DNA of 64,000 bases from Chromobotia macracanthus (GCA_036877525.1 JAZGTH010000125.1:1027501-1091500), one strand, 5' to 3'; positions 30,545-42,825 are shown, counted from the stretch's first letter. Numbers and translations: made by a program. The notes: generated from the sequence alone by a model not told the origin.

Positions 30545-33500
30545 TCAATTCAATTCAACTTTATTTGTATAGCGCTTTTACAATGTGGCATTGTCTCAAA
30601 GCCACTTTACAGGGAGGAAAAAGAAACAAAACAAGGAAATATATACAATGATACAGTAACAATGGTATGTCAATTATCAATCAATTATCAATAACTAACT
30701 ATCGAGTAAGATATTAACTATGGAGTATCAAATATCTATTATCCGCAGTCTCCCAGTGAGCACTCCAACATGGCAACAGTGGCAAAGAACCCAAACTTCA
30801 ATGATGAATGTGGAGAAAAAACCTTGGGAGAACCCAGGCTCACCGGGAGGGTCATTTCTCCTCTGACGCATTACAGCTGCAAACAATACTTTGGTGTAAG
30901 GGTTTATAGGTTTACAGCGTTGCAGTCAGTATTCTGATTTAAAGTTTTATATATTTGCAGCGTCATAGTCAGTGCTGTTATGATTTCAGTATTGATTTAT
31001 AGTAATGACTAGTTTTAATTTGGGTCTGGTGATTTTATATTCATTTTATGTTAGCCTGATGGATGAATAAGTGAATAAGTAAATGCTCGTCTGAAGAGAT
31101 GGTTTTTTAGTTTAGACTTGAACTCCTCGAGTGTGTCTGAGTCCCGAACATTGCTGGGGAGGTCATTCCATAGTTTTGGTGTTAGGTAGGAGAAAGATCT
31201 GCCGCCTTTAGACGGCAGATATTCATGGATATTCTTGGAATTATTAGCAGACCACTATTTTGTGAGTGCAGTGTCCGCAATGGATTGTAATCTGAAAGTA
31301 ATTCAGGAATATATGAAGGCGCTAGGTCATGTAGGGTTTTTTTAAGTAATCAATAGTATTTTAAAATTAATGCGATACTTTACAGGTAGCCAGTGCAGTG
31401 TTGCTAGAATTGGGCTTATGTGGTCGTATTTCTTAGATCTAGTGAACATTCTTGCAGCTGCATTTTGGACCAGCTGAAGCTTATTTATTTGTTTTGCATG
31501 ACACCCCCCCAGTAATGAGTTACAATAGTCAATTCTGGAGATCATAGATGAGTGGATAAGCTTCTCAGCATCTAAGACAGACAGCATGTGATGAATCTTG
31601 GAAATGTTTCTAAGGTGTAGGAATGCGGTACGACACATATCGGAAATGTGACTATCGAATGAAATGTTCTTATCTAGGATCACACAGAGGTTCTTAACTG
31701 CAAAAGCTGGTATAATAGTGCAACCTTCAATAAGGATGTTGTAGTCTGTCAAATCAAGTTTAGAGCTATTGGGTTCAATAATCAAGACCTCTATCTTATT
31801 CGAGTTAAGCAGAAGGAAGTTGTTAGCCATCCATTTTCTGATGTCGTTAATACAGTCTGTTAGCTTAGAAAAGCGATGGGTTTTGCCAGGTTCTGAGGAC
31901 CAAGAACTGAATATTGTGGCACGCCTTATTTGACCTGAGAGTAACAGGACTGTTCCTCTTTAACATAGGCAAAGTGGTTACCTCTGTCTAATAGCATTGC
32001 AGTACGCAATGCTATTAGACAGAGGTAAGACTGGTTGAATAGATTTGATATTTTTCTGATTTGCTCTATTTTATTTGCAAAGAATTTCGTACAATCATTA
32101 CTACTGTGCTGTAGTTTAGCATCTCTGTCTGTTGACGCTTTGTCTTTGGTCAGATTTGCAACAATATTGAAAAGAAATCGTGGATTATTCTGATTTTCTC
32201 CAATCAGCTTGCTTAGGTAGGTAGATTTTGCTGTTTTTAGAGAATGTTTGTATTTGTGGACTCTCTTTCCATGCATCATGCCATACCTCTAAGTTTGTCT
32301 TTGTTTGACTTTGGTCTTTGTTGTGGTGTCGGACGAGAGGGCTCATCTAACATTACAGTGTAGAAGATGGGGCAGTGATCTGAAATAGCATCGTTCTGAG
32401 GTAATATTTCTATGTTGTTTATATTGAGCTCAAATGACAGGATTAGGTCCAAAGTGTGATTACATTTATGAGTGGGTCCCGACACCTTTTGACTAATGCC
32501 AAGCGAGTCCAGGATATCCATAAAAGCTGTTCGTAACGCATCATTTGGGTTATCATGGATGTTAAAGTCACCAACGATTAAGGCCCTATCTACTGTGACT
32601 ACCAGTTCTGAAAGTAAATCTGCAAATTCTTTAAGAAAGTCTATATGATGGCCTGGTGGTCTGTAAATGGTAGCCATGACAAAAGGCAGTTGTTTGTTGC
32701 CACTATCTATAAGTGACATATTTAACACCAATATTTCAAATGATTTAAAGTTGTGCTTAGATTAGTGATTGACATCAAATATTTTGCTATAGATTGTAGC
32801 AACACTGCCACCTCTACCCTTCAAACGAGGCGCATGCTTATAGTAATAATCTTTTGGTGAAGATTCATTCAGGCTTATGAAGTCATCTGTTTTAAGCCAG
32901 GTTTCTGTCAGGCACAGCGCATCCAAATTGTGGGCTGTAATAATTTCGTTGACCATAAGTTCTTTATTTGAGAGCGACCTGATGTTAAGCAGGCTTTTGT
33001 AGGTTTGTAGGTTGTTTCCTAGTTTTATATTAATCAGATTTGTGTGTTTCGATTCAAAGCGTGCTTTATGTATGTTTGTTCGGGGGGCAGACACAGTCTC
33101 GATATGTTGATATTTAGGGGGTACAAACTCTGTGCTGTGAATTATGTGATCTATGTGACATGTCAAGGCGGCTTGCAGGCGGATGGATAAGCCAATCGTT
33201 CTGCTTCCTGGCCTGGGCCCTGAATAGTCAGATACTAGTCATTTTAAGACTATTAGTCAAATTTCTAGAGAGGACAGCAGCTCCTCCACGGGAGGGATGG
33301 AGGCCATCTCTCTTTAACAGGTCAGGTCTTCCTCCTCCAGAAATAATTCCAGTTGTTTATAAAGCCTATATTATTCTGCAGGCACCACTTAGACATCCAG
33401 CCATGCAGGGACAGTAATCTACTGTAAATCTCACTACCCTGGTAAGGGGGTAAGGGGCCAGAGCATGTTACATTGTCTGACAAAGTATTTGCAAGTTCAC

Positions 33501-34495
33501 ACACCTCCTTAATGTTATCTTTGGTGATCTCCGATTGGCGGAGTATCATGTCGTTTGTGCCGACGTGAATAATAATCTTAGAGAATTTATGTTTAGCATT
33601 GGCCAGCACTTTCAATTTTGATCTAATGTCAGACGCTCTGGCTCCTAGTATACATTCAACAATGGTGGCTGGTGCCTCTATTTCCACGTTCCGTATAATA
33701 GAATCACCAATAACCAGGGCGCTTGATACCGGCGTCTCAGCAGGTGCGTTGCTGAGTGGGGAGAACCGGTTAGACAGTATAACAGGAGCGGGAGAGTGGC
33801 ACCGCTTTTCGTTACAACTATGCCGCCTGACTGTCACCCAGCTGCCCTGCCGCATTGGGCCTGTTGTCAGAACCGAGCCATGATCATAGCATGTTATGCT
33901 AGGTGCAGCCGAATTAGCGTCTGTTAAATTTACACCCTTACTAGTCTCAAGAAGTGTTCGGATGCGTGATTCTAATTCTGCAACCTTCTCCGTCAGCCTT
34001 ACTACAGCCTTACATTTATCACATGTGTAGCCCTCTTCGCTGACGGAAGAAGCTAAGCTATGCATGTGGCATGAGGTGCAGGTTACGCTCCGAGGCTGAG
34101 GTGATGTTCATCACGGCGGACCGGGACTCACAGGAACTTCTCCACCACTTCACGCTCTGCACACACAGAGCCACACACACCGGATAGATCCGCCATTAGA
34201 ACAGCTTGACAGTAATCCTTTAGTGATGAGGGTAGATAGGTAGGTACAAGCTGCTTCTGGAGCTGCTAGGAAATGCTAACGGTCTAGTGGGTTAAATGAT
34301 ATAATGAGCAAGAAGTTACGTATAGGTTTATGTAGTTTGTATAGTTTAACACAACAGATTAAGTATTTAAGATACAACTAGAGTGAAATATATATAAAAT
34401 ATAACTAGAGTGAAAGGTAAAACAATAAAAGTTTGGAGGAGCTCCGAAATCAACCATACGCTCAAACAGGAAGTGATGCAATCACTTCCTGTTTG
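30545..34495 (-). mobile_element. L2-type LINE with ORF1 esterase, RT core deleted
   Basis: On the minus strand ORF1 (33322-34065) starts with a cysteine-bearing segment (YTCDKCKAVVRLTEKVAELE, coiled-coil-like). It continues into an SGNH-type esterase (ALVIGDSIIRNVEIE, IIIHVGTNDMILR). ORF2 endonuclease follows at 32276-33166 (LCLTETWLKTDDFISLNESS, ATIYRPPGHHIDFLKEF, LIVGDFNIHDNPNDALRTAF, NDAISDHCPIFYTVML). The RT C-terminus is at 31342-31830 (VKNLCVILDKNISFDSHISD, VQNAAARMFTRSKKYDHISP, LHWLPVKYRINFKILLI). The RT catalytic core is missing; a perfect inverted repeat sits at the gap (31978-32028). The 3' tail, complementary to attcaactttatttgtatag at 30548, is the common fish L2 end. Confidence 0.9.
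31978..32028. repeat. Perfect inverted repeat, 23-bp arms, 5-nt spacer
   Basis: Left arm 31978-32000 begins ttacctctgtctaatagcat. Right arm 32006-32028 is its exact reverse complement, beginning gcaatgctattagacagagg. The spacer is agtac. It lies exactly where the L2 reverse transcriptase core has been lost. Confidence 0.97.
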
Positions 34496-34629
34496 TATGT
34501 GTGTTGCCCTGGTGGCCTGTATACAGTAGCCAGCAGAATTGACAAAGTCGATTTTTCATTAACACTAGATATTATTTCATTACTTCACTTACTGTTGGTA
34601 GTACTGGTTGACCTGGATTTGGTTCTCAG

Positions 34630-35165
34630 ATCTCATGTCTCTCTTGGAGGGAGTTCCCTGGGGCCTAAATGCAGCCCATGATAAGCCCCATAAGGCTACA
34701 TAGTAAGGTCCCAAGATGAAACATGTTGCATGAAACCTCCCAGCCCTTGATCTGTTTTGGTGGTCACAGCCAAGGTAATGCGGTCACCACCAAACAGCAC
34801 TTATCTCAGTGGATCACTGATGCTATCACCTTGGTCTATGAGGCCTGTGACCTAGTTTTACCTTTGCATGTTAGGGCTCATTCCACTAGGAATGTAGCAT
34901 CATCAAAGACTCTAGGGGTGGACCTCAGTGTGACATTTGTGCTGTGGCAGGCTGGTCTCCTAAGCACACATTTATTAGGCTCTACAGTTTAGACCTGAAC
35001 TCAACTCCAGGTGCTCAGGTCCTGCTGGCTTGACATTCACCTTTTCTCCTGATGTTCTATGTGCCAGTGTTCCACAGCATCTGGGGCAGACTTTCCCTCA
35101 GTGTAGTGTAGTAGATGTTGATGTTCCCCATAGCGTCATAGCGCCATGACACACCATCAAGTTCC
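34630..35165 (+). pseudogene. DIRS tyrosine recombinase C-terminal fragment
   Basis: The open frame 34723-34992 includes ICFGGHSQGNAVTTKQHLSQ, WITDAITLVYEACDLVLPLH and VRAHSTRNVASSKTLG. This is the HxxR-type region of DIRS recombinases, which integrate circular cDNA without an integrase. The expected following GW...F block is degraded (FVLWQAGLLSTHLLGSTV). About 130 bp further the DIRS terminal phrase gttccccatagcgtcatagc appears, so this is the 3' end of an element. RT and gag are not adjacent. Confidence 0.75.
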
Positions 35166-35633
35166 CTCTCTCACAGAACCAAATTACATACAAAACCTAA
35201 CATAACCTAAGACGTTCACCATTCCAGGGTGCCAAATGTTCACCTCACAGGAGCCATACCTGTGGTACCCTGTAACATAAACATTCTCACACACAGCTCC
35301 CTCAAGAATAAAGCCATCAGAGCTCTGGCTAGATCAGGAAGCATTTGCCAAACATAGTGATAAGATGTACTTTCTCACAGTCAAAGGCTTAAATATTTTC
35401 TTTATATTCTCTGGTAAAAACAAGCAAATAATTAAATGATAAACTGGTCATACAGTGACCTGGAATGCCATGGTCAGCAGATTTACAGTTAAAAATTTAT
35501 CCTTGGACATAATAGGGACATCAATCTGCGTGTTCCAGGAAGCAAGGTCACTCTTGGTGCTTTAGGAGTTCAGCATCCCATAGCACTTCATGTTTTAGAC
35601 TGTTGAAACAGATTCCAACTCCAAATAAATATA

Positions 35634-35682
35634 TACACACACACACACATATATGTATGTATATATATATATATATATATAT
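35634..35682. repeat. Compound CA/TA microsatellite
   Basis: A (ac)n run passes into (at)n with a gtatgtat interruption. It lies within or at the edge of the retroviral pol remnant. Confidence 0.9.
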
Positions 35683-35689
35683 GCATTGG

Positions 35690-37065
35690 GTGATGTGTGG
35701 CCCTTCACTGATTCATGTAACACCTTATAACGTGCAGCACAGTCTGGTATCCATGAGCGACAATAAATAACCAGGCCAAGGAAACTTTGCATTTGTCTTT
35801 GGTTCAGGAAATGAGCGAATTAGCTTAAGTCTGTCATAAGAAAGCCACTTCTTACTTTTTGATAGTACGTGACCCAGATAATGAACATTGGTCTTGATCT
35901 ATTGCAGCTTTTGTTTTGAGGCTTTGAAACCTGCAGAGGTGAGGATATTGCAAATAATAACAGAGGCAGTCTTGCAGTCTTTGGTAGATGAACCAGAGAT
36001 AAGAAAGTCATCTGCATATTGGAAAAGGCATGTATAAGGAGGGAGTTTAATATCCTTGGGTTTTGCATGCACAACAGCAAAGAACACAGCCAGGGAATCA
36101 ACAAACCTTTGAACAAGACATGACCAGCAGTATTGCCGCCCCCTGAATTCAAGGAGCTGCTGCAACCTCTCATCACCAGGAACAATGAAAAAGGTGACAA
36201 CAGAAGAGATTAACAACAGTGAAATGTAAGTGGTGTGCTGGAACGGAATTCATAATAGGCACAATAGGAGATAAAGTAATAACAAGTTATTGATTTTGTG
36301 TAAGTCTTGTGTGAGACGCCAACTGGTTTCATCAGCTTTTTGTACTGGATTAATTAAAGTGTTGTAAGGAGAGTGTGTTTCTTTCCAAATGGCTTGAGAT
36401 AACAAGTTTTCAATAACAGAAGTGATGCCCTCCTCCTTCTCCTTGGAGAGGGGATATTGTTTGACATGAACAGGTTCCTGTTTTTTCAACATTGCTCTGT
36501 ACATTATGACATTGATAACCCAGCCTCGTCTTTGTGTACTGCCCAGAGGGTGGGGTTTACCCTCAACAGGTCAGGGGAGTGATCAGGCTGCTCATGTTAC
36601 TCCGGCTGTGGTGCAGGCAAAAAGTTACTTGGCTGTGGTTGTGTCTCAGTAGATAAAAACAGAGCAGAGGGAAAAAGAAATAGACATTAACAATATAAAA
36701 AATAATCTGCATACCCATTTTGTACACTAAACCACTGCCTAACAATTTAAAATGTGAATTTAAAATGATTGTGAAGCAATGTAAAAGATTTAAATCAGGT
36801 TTTGTTGTAGAACAAATGGGTACAGGGTTGATAACAAGACAATAAATTGGGACCCCATCAATTCCCAGAGTGTGTCGTCTTAGCAGAAACAGGCCCACAG
36901 TACTGTTGACCTGAAACAGAAGAATAACTTGCACCTGTATCAACAAGAAATTTAAAAGTGTTCAGTGAGGTCAATGCCTATCAATGAGCAAATCAATGTC
37001 TGTCAATGTATACTCATTGTTGGTAAAAGACTAACTGATCATAGATTTTTTTCAAAATTCAAAAT
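35690..37065 (-). pseudogene. Endogenous retrovirus protease-pol remnant
   Basis: On the minus strand a protease segment near 36930 carries the active-site motif LVDTGASYSS. RT follows: the N-terminal part at 36250-36504 (SKEKEEGITSVIENLLSQAI) and the catalytic part at 35899-36216 (QYADDFLISGSS, with the YADD box). A further motif FLGLVIYCRSWIPDC lies near 35790. The frames are separated by stops and shifts, part of RT is deleted between about 36220 and 36250, and no integrase or envelope is seen. The motif set fits a gamma/epsilon-type retrovirus-like element, by general resemblance only. The nucleocapsid portion lies 3.5 kb away at 40581, because LINE copy B has inserted between them. It is clearly non-functional. 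Confidence 0.8.
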
Positions 37066-37072
37066 TTACAAC

Positions 37073-40054
37073 ATGGCGGCGCGGTCGGACGCAGCGGCTA
37101 CTCCGGGTCCAAAAGATGGTGTTTTTATGTCTGTTAGTCTCGTCTCTTCGTCTTCAAACAGTTTAATTTCTCCGCAAAATCATCAGATAAATGCTCGGAA
37201 ACACAAATATGATCGCCAGAGCCTTTTGGAAATCGGTAGTGCGTACAAACATCAGCTTTCGCCGGCGACTACCGAGAAGCTACGAGACCTCTGCCTGCTG
37301 CTGAAGCCGAACCCTGAGACTGCGGCCCCGTCCACTGATGCTACCCGCGCAAGCCGACAGCGCCGGTGCTGTGAGAGGGGACAGAAACGTGGCAAGCGCA
37401 GGGGTGTACGAGCTAGGCTAAGGGCTATCATTAACGCTCGCAAACGTTCGCTCATTGGTAAATAAACTGGACTCAATTCAACTCAGTCGGTCTACACAGC
37501 ATGAGTCAAGGGATTGTTGTGTGTTTGTTTTCACTGAAACATGGCTAAACGACAACATACCGGACTCCGCCATTCAGCTGCACGGACTAACCTGCTACAG
37601 AGCGGACAGGGATTCATTACTGTCTGGTAAGACTCGCGGGGGCGGCTTGTGTGTGTACGTCAACAAAGAATGGTGTAATAATGCTGCGGTAGTGACTAAA
37701 CACTGTTCGTCACTGGTGGAGGTTATGTTTGTGAAGTGCAGACCGTTCTATCTGCCGTGGGAGTTCACGGCCATTGTTATTGTCGCGGTTTACATCCCCC
37801 GTGTGCAAATGCTAAGGACGCGCTTCGCGAACTGTATAGCGCCATCAGCGATCAACAAACAAACAACCCCGACGGCTTTTTAATCATAGCCAGGGATTTT
37901 AACCACGCAAACTTAAAGACAGTCTTGCCAAAGTTCTACCAACATGTGAACTTTGCTACAAGGGGAAATAACACACTGGACTTTGTTTACACAACACAGA
38001 AAGACTCGTACAGGGCTGAACCCCACCCCCACCTTGGGTACTCCGATCACATCTCTGTTATGCTAATTCCAGCATACAATCCACTGTTGAAACTCACCAA
38101 ACCGGTTCAAAAACTCATCACAGTCTGGCCAGATGATGCTACCTCAGCACTGCAGGACTGCTTTCAGACTACAGACTGGAGCATGTTTAAAGAGGCAGCC
38201 ACCTACAACAACAGCACCGACCTGCATGAGTACACTGAAACAGTGAGTGCATATATCAAGAAGTGCATTGATGATGTGACAGTCACAAAGACCATCACCA
38301 CACGTGCCACCCAGAAGCCATGGATGACAGCAAAGGTTCGTGGGCTGCTAAAGACCAGAGATGAGGCATTCAGATCAGGAGATAAAGCAGCCCTAAAAAC
38401 AGCAAGAGCCAGCCTGTCCTGTGGCATCAAGAATGCAAAACGGTCATATGCACAAAAAATCAATAACCACTTCACAGACAGCAGAGATTCACGGAGCCTG
38501 AGGCATTCAGACCATCACTGACTACAAGCCCCTGCCACAGGCCTGTGATGATGACACATCCCTTCCAGACACGCTTAACCAGTTTTATTCACCGTTTGAA
38601 ATGCAGAATGACACACCTGCACAAAAACTGCCCACACCTCCCACCGACCAGGCGCTCTGTCTGTCTCCTCACTTCCTAGTGAGGAAGACCCTGTCTAGGA
38701 TTAACCCACGCAAGGCTACGGGTCCTGACAACATACCTGGCCGTGTACTGAGAGACTGTGCTGAACAGCTGACAGATGTCCTAACAGATATCTTCAACAT
38801 CTCGCTGAGCCAGGCAGTCGTCCCCACGTGTCTCAAGTCCACAACCATCATACCGGTACCTAAGAAATCACCTGTGTCCTGTCTGAATAACTATCGTCCC
38901 ATAGCACTGACTCCAATCATGATGAAGTGCTTTAAGAGATTAGTCATGAATCACATAAAAACCAGCCTCCCCAACACACTCGACCCGCTCCAGTTTGCAT
39001 ACCGTCCAAACCGCTCTACGGATGATGCAATTTCCTCCACCCTCCACCTGGCTCTTACCCACTTAGACCAGAAGAACACTTATGTAAGAATGCTGTTCAT
39101 TGACTTCAGCTCAGCATTCAACACAATAATCCCACAACAGCTCATTAATAAATTACACCTGCTGGGCCTTAACAACTCTCTCTGTAACTGGATTCTGGAC
39201 TTTTTAACTGAAAGACCCCAGTCAGTCCGTGTCGGCCACAACACCTCGAGCACTACCACACTGAGCACAGGTGCCCCACAAGGCTGTGTGCTCAGCCCGC
39301 TGCTCTTCACACTGCTGACCCACGACTGCACTGCCAAGTTCAGCTCCAACCACATCATGAAGTTCACTGATGACACAACGGTGGTAGGTCTCATCAGCAA
39401 CAACGATGAAACGCACTACAGAGAGGAAGTGGCACAGCTAGCGGTGTGGCGCGAACAACCTGTCCCTCAATGTGGAGAAGACAAAGGAGGTTGTGATGGA
39501 CCTCAGGAGAAACTCCACTGACCACCCCCCACTGACCATCGACAGCTCGACTGTGGAGAGAGTCAGCAGCACTAAATTCCTGGGGGTGCACATCACAGAG
39601 GATCTCACCTGGACCACCAACACCACGTCACTCTCCAAAAAGGCACAACAGCGCCTACACTTTCTCCGCCGGCTGAAAAGAGCAAGTCTCCCTCCACCAA
39701 TCCTCACCATGTACAAGGGAACCATTGAGAGTGTGCTGACCAGCTGCATCACTGTCTGGTATGGGAACTGCAGCGCCGCAGACCGCAAGACCCTGCAGCG
39801 GACAGTGAACAGATCTTCGGTGCCCCTCTCCCCTCCATCCTGGACATTTTCCTTTCACGATGCTCCAACAAAGCCACCAGCATCGTAAAGGACCCCACCC
39901 ATCCCTCACACAGTCTCTTCCAGCTCCTGCCGTCAGGAAAACGGTACCGGAGCATCAGAGCCCGCACTGCCAGACTGCTCAACAGCTTTTTCCCCCAGGC
40001 TGTGAGAGCCCTGAACTCAAGCACGGCCCCCCTCTGAAAAACCCTCATACCTCT

Positions 40055-40117
<63 letters not shown>

Positions 40118-40580
40118 TTCCTTGTGCAATTCTGAGTGTGCTACACACAGGTGACTAGGCCGCACAGACCACCTGTAGTAACACACTCTCCTCTATGTGC
40201 ACAAGACACTTTTTACAACCGAGGGTACATAATCCCACAAAAAAGACTCATAACATATGTATGTTTACAAGCCCATGCACTACAGATCATCTTGTACTGT
40301 TCTCCAGCCAGGAACAGTGCTTGACTTTCTTTTTCCTCGTGCAATATTTATGTGAAACATTTGTATAGTTTGTATTTAATAGTTTATTTAATAGCAACTT
40401 TATATATAGTATATTTATAATCTAATTCTGTTACTATTTGTGTTTAGATTTATACTGTTTCACGTCATTGTTGTATGTCTGTATTTATGTAGCACCGTGG
40501 TCCTGTAAGGCACGACATTTCGTTCCACTGTATGTCCCCACATACAGCGGAATGACAATAAAGCTCAACTTGACTTGATT
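37073..40580 (+). mobile_element. LINE copy B, inserted in the retrovirus remnant
   Basis: Very similar to copy A along its length, from atggcggcgcggtcggacgc to gaatgacaataaagctcaac plus ttgacttgatt. Endonuclease (FTETWLNDNIPDSA, IIARDFNHANLKTVLPKF, where copy A has AGDFN) and RT (DFSSAFNTIIP, GAPQGCVLSPLLF) are present. The RT box reads FTDDTTVVGL instead of FADDTTVVGL. At least five frameshifts or small deletions (about 37425, 37795, 38500, 39445, 39710) break the frames. The altered GDFN and FADD motifs alone would be expected to impair endonuclease and RT. Left and right flanks are both retroviral sequence. Confidence 0.93.
40056..40108. repeat. Expanded TA microsatellite in LINE B 3' UTR
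   Basis: A (ta)n run of about 50 bp followed by a T run, versus about 16 bp at the equivalent place in copy A. Confidence 0.9.
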
Positions 40581-40870
40581 TATCAAGGGTCCGTTTACTC
40601 TGCCGGCAGCCAGAATCCATTGAGTTTGATAAAGTTGCTGCTGTGACACTCTGTGGTTGTGGATGTGAAAGTGGTGTGGAAGATTAGTTCGGTTAGCAGT
40701 ATCATGTTGCTTTTTTCTACACTCAATTTCCCAATGACCAGGTTTACCATAGTATTGACAATTACCCATATGTTTTGGTTTATTTGGTGATTTGCTGTGT
40801 TTTCTCAGAAAAGTGGTTGCAGCGTTGACACAATCTACATTTTGTTGGGGAAAAGCACTGGCCATTGCAG
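40581..40870 (-). pseudogene. Endogenous retrovirus nucleocapsid fragment
   Basis: A minus-strand frame contains a CCHC zinc knuckle, CQYYGKPGHWEIEC, preceded by a basic and proline-rich stretch (SKSPNKPKHMGN). This is typical of the gag nucleocapsid that packages retroviral RNA. The frame runs into LINE B tail sequence at its 3' end, and the protease expected next is found on the far side of that LINE. The upstream matrix and capsid regions are not recognised. Confidence 0.75.
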
Positions 40871-41300
40871 GTTCAAATTTAAAGACGAAGCGTGCAGCAA
40901 AACCACCGGCTTATAAAACCATTGCAAAAGAAACTATTGTATAGCCTGGTGGTGAGGGCCCAAATGCTTTGGTACCGTTTACTTATTCCAAGTGTCTGAT
41001 ACACTTGAAGAACTCATCTACCCTGCTAGTAAGCAAGATAGAAGTTGTAACACAAATCAGTGGTGCTTGATCTTGATAAATATCGTTCAGGTGTTAATAA
41101 AGTGATTCATGAAACCTTTAACAACCACAAATATAAAACAGAAACGAGATTGCTGCTGATCGGAGAATTCACTTACCTGTGGCGGATGCCTTTCTGTTGT
41201 CCAGCTAAATGGATGAGCCCCCAGAACTTTTAAGATATTTTATTGCACAGTCTTTAAATATTCTTTTACTGCAAGCTAATCTACAGCTTGGTAATACAGG
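40871..41300. other. Nothing recognised
   Basis: No open frame or repeat signature I can name. It may be further decayed gag of the retrovirus. Confidence 0.3.
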
Positions 41301-41307
41301 CAGGTAT

Positions 41308-41830
41308 ATGCAGGCATGGTCAGAATCATTGGCACCCTTGATAAATATAAGCAGAGAAGACTGAAAATAAATCTGCACTGTTTATCCTTTTGATATTTTA
41401 TTTTAAAAAAATCACAAAATCTAACATTTCATTCAAGAATAACAATTGAAAGTGAAGGAAAAATCACATTTTCTTCCATACCCGCAGACCACAATTATTG
41501 GCACCACTAGAAATTCACATGAGTAAAATATTTTTGAAGTATATTCCCATTAATATTTAGATTTTTTTAGCACACCAAGGTGATTAGAAACATGAAATTG
41601 TACAGCAATGATGCCCTGTTCAATGAAACCAAAGTTCAAAAATGAAAGTTCAAAAAGATCATTCAGGTGCTTTTTAGTTTAATGAGCTTTTGAGATGGTC
41701 ACTTTTCACAGGTCACCCCACCAATGCCTACAAAAGACGAAGAAAAATAGGTGAATAGGTGAATGTCTTAGAAAGCAGTCTGGTCCCTCGTTGTGAGGAA
41801 ACAATCAGATGTTGCTTGTTTACAGAACAT
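41308..41830. mobile_element. Tc1-like element, one end only
   Basis: caggcatggtcagaatcatt followed by ggcacccttgataaatat is a Tc1-type terminus. A second ttattggcaccactag phrase occurs at 41496. No transposase block and no opposite terminus are seen. Confidence 0.55.
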
Positions 41831-41995
41831 AGCTGGCGGAAGGGGACATATTTGATGGACAGAGTTGAGGGAGGAGGGTGAAGTACCAGTGACTGTGCTG
41901 AAGGCTAGATTCAGGGATTTAAATTTAATGTAGGTGGCTATGGGTAGCCAATGGAGTGAGATCAGGATGGGTGTAACATGGGTTCTCTTTTATCG
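41830..41995 (-). pseudogene. L2-like LINE RT tail fragment
   Basis: On the minus strand the short frame VTPILISLHWLPIATYIKFK continues into FKSLNLAFSTVTGTSPSSLN. This is the LHWLP block near the end of L2 reverse transcriptases. Confidence 0.65.
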
Positions 41996-42079
41996 CTGAC
42001 TAAAGGCCAGATGTGCTGAGTAAGTGAATTTCAGCTGGTCATCAAACACCAGTGTTTAAGGAGAAAGTCAGATATTTGT

Positions 42080-42292
42080 CAGATATTTTAGCCCATACTC
42101 AAAATGTGACCTCTGCATTTAACCAATCACTGGTGAGGAGGGAACACACACACACAGAGCAGTGGGCAGCACTTCTGCGCCCAGGGAGCAGTCTGGGGTT
42201 AGGTGCCTTGTTCAAGGGCTCTTCAGTTGCCACCTGCCAGTGCTATAACCTTCTGATTACAAGCCCGACTCACTAACCAGTAGGCCACAATT
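42080..42292 (+). repeat. Dispersed repeat, 'gagcagtgggcagc' family
   Basis: The block with agagcagtgggcagcacttc, ggggttaggtgccttgttca and actcactaaccagtaggcca recurs at 56385-56535 in the same orientation. It is preceded in both places by a gacctctgcatttaacc-like phrase. It looks like a SINE or MITE; family unknown. Confidence 0.6.
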
Positions 42293-42299
42293 GGTTAAA

Positions 42300-42825
42300 A
42301 ATGTTCTTTTGTGTTTTCCATAATGTATATCAACCATTGTTCCCATGACTGAATCCAAGAATCTATCAGTAACATCACCTCCAAACCAGTGAGGTGTAAA
42401 GTTGTTGTTGTCGTTGTTATTGTTTGAGGAACGTCTCAAAGCACGTTTGGACACTCGCGAGAATAAGCTGGCTTGAGGATTGGTTCTCGCATTTCTCATG
42501 ATTAGTGTCATGATGAAACATACAGTCATGAATCAGTAACATTCCACATTATTGACATGGAGCTGACATGCCTCAATTTCATTGTAGTCTTTCATACAGA
42601 CATGTTTACGTTCAAATGCATAATTTTAATTTCTAAATATGCTCAAAATAGTAATTGTTTATTTTGCAAATGTATTGTTTCACTTCAGAAGGCGTTTATT
42701 AACCCGTTGGAGTCATATGGATTACTTTTATGATATGCTTTTTGGAGCTTTACAAAAATAAAGTTATGTTTTAATTTTTTTAAGCAATGTGTGTTTGTAT
42801 GCTTTCTAATTTTTAAGCCACCACA
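42300..42825. other. Nothing recognised
   Basis: AT-rich; no supported feature. Confidence 0.35.

Noticed and set aside
42052..42276. 74-codon plus-strand frame with HTHTEQWAA
   Set aside because: It is translation of a dispersed repeat that recurs at 56385; not a protein gene.
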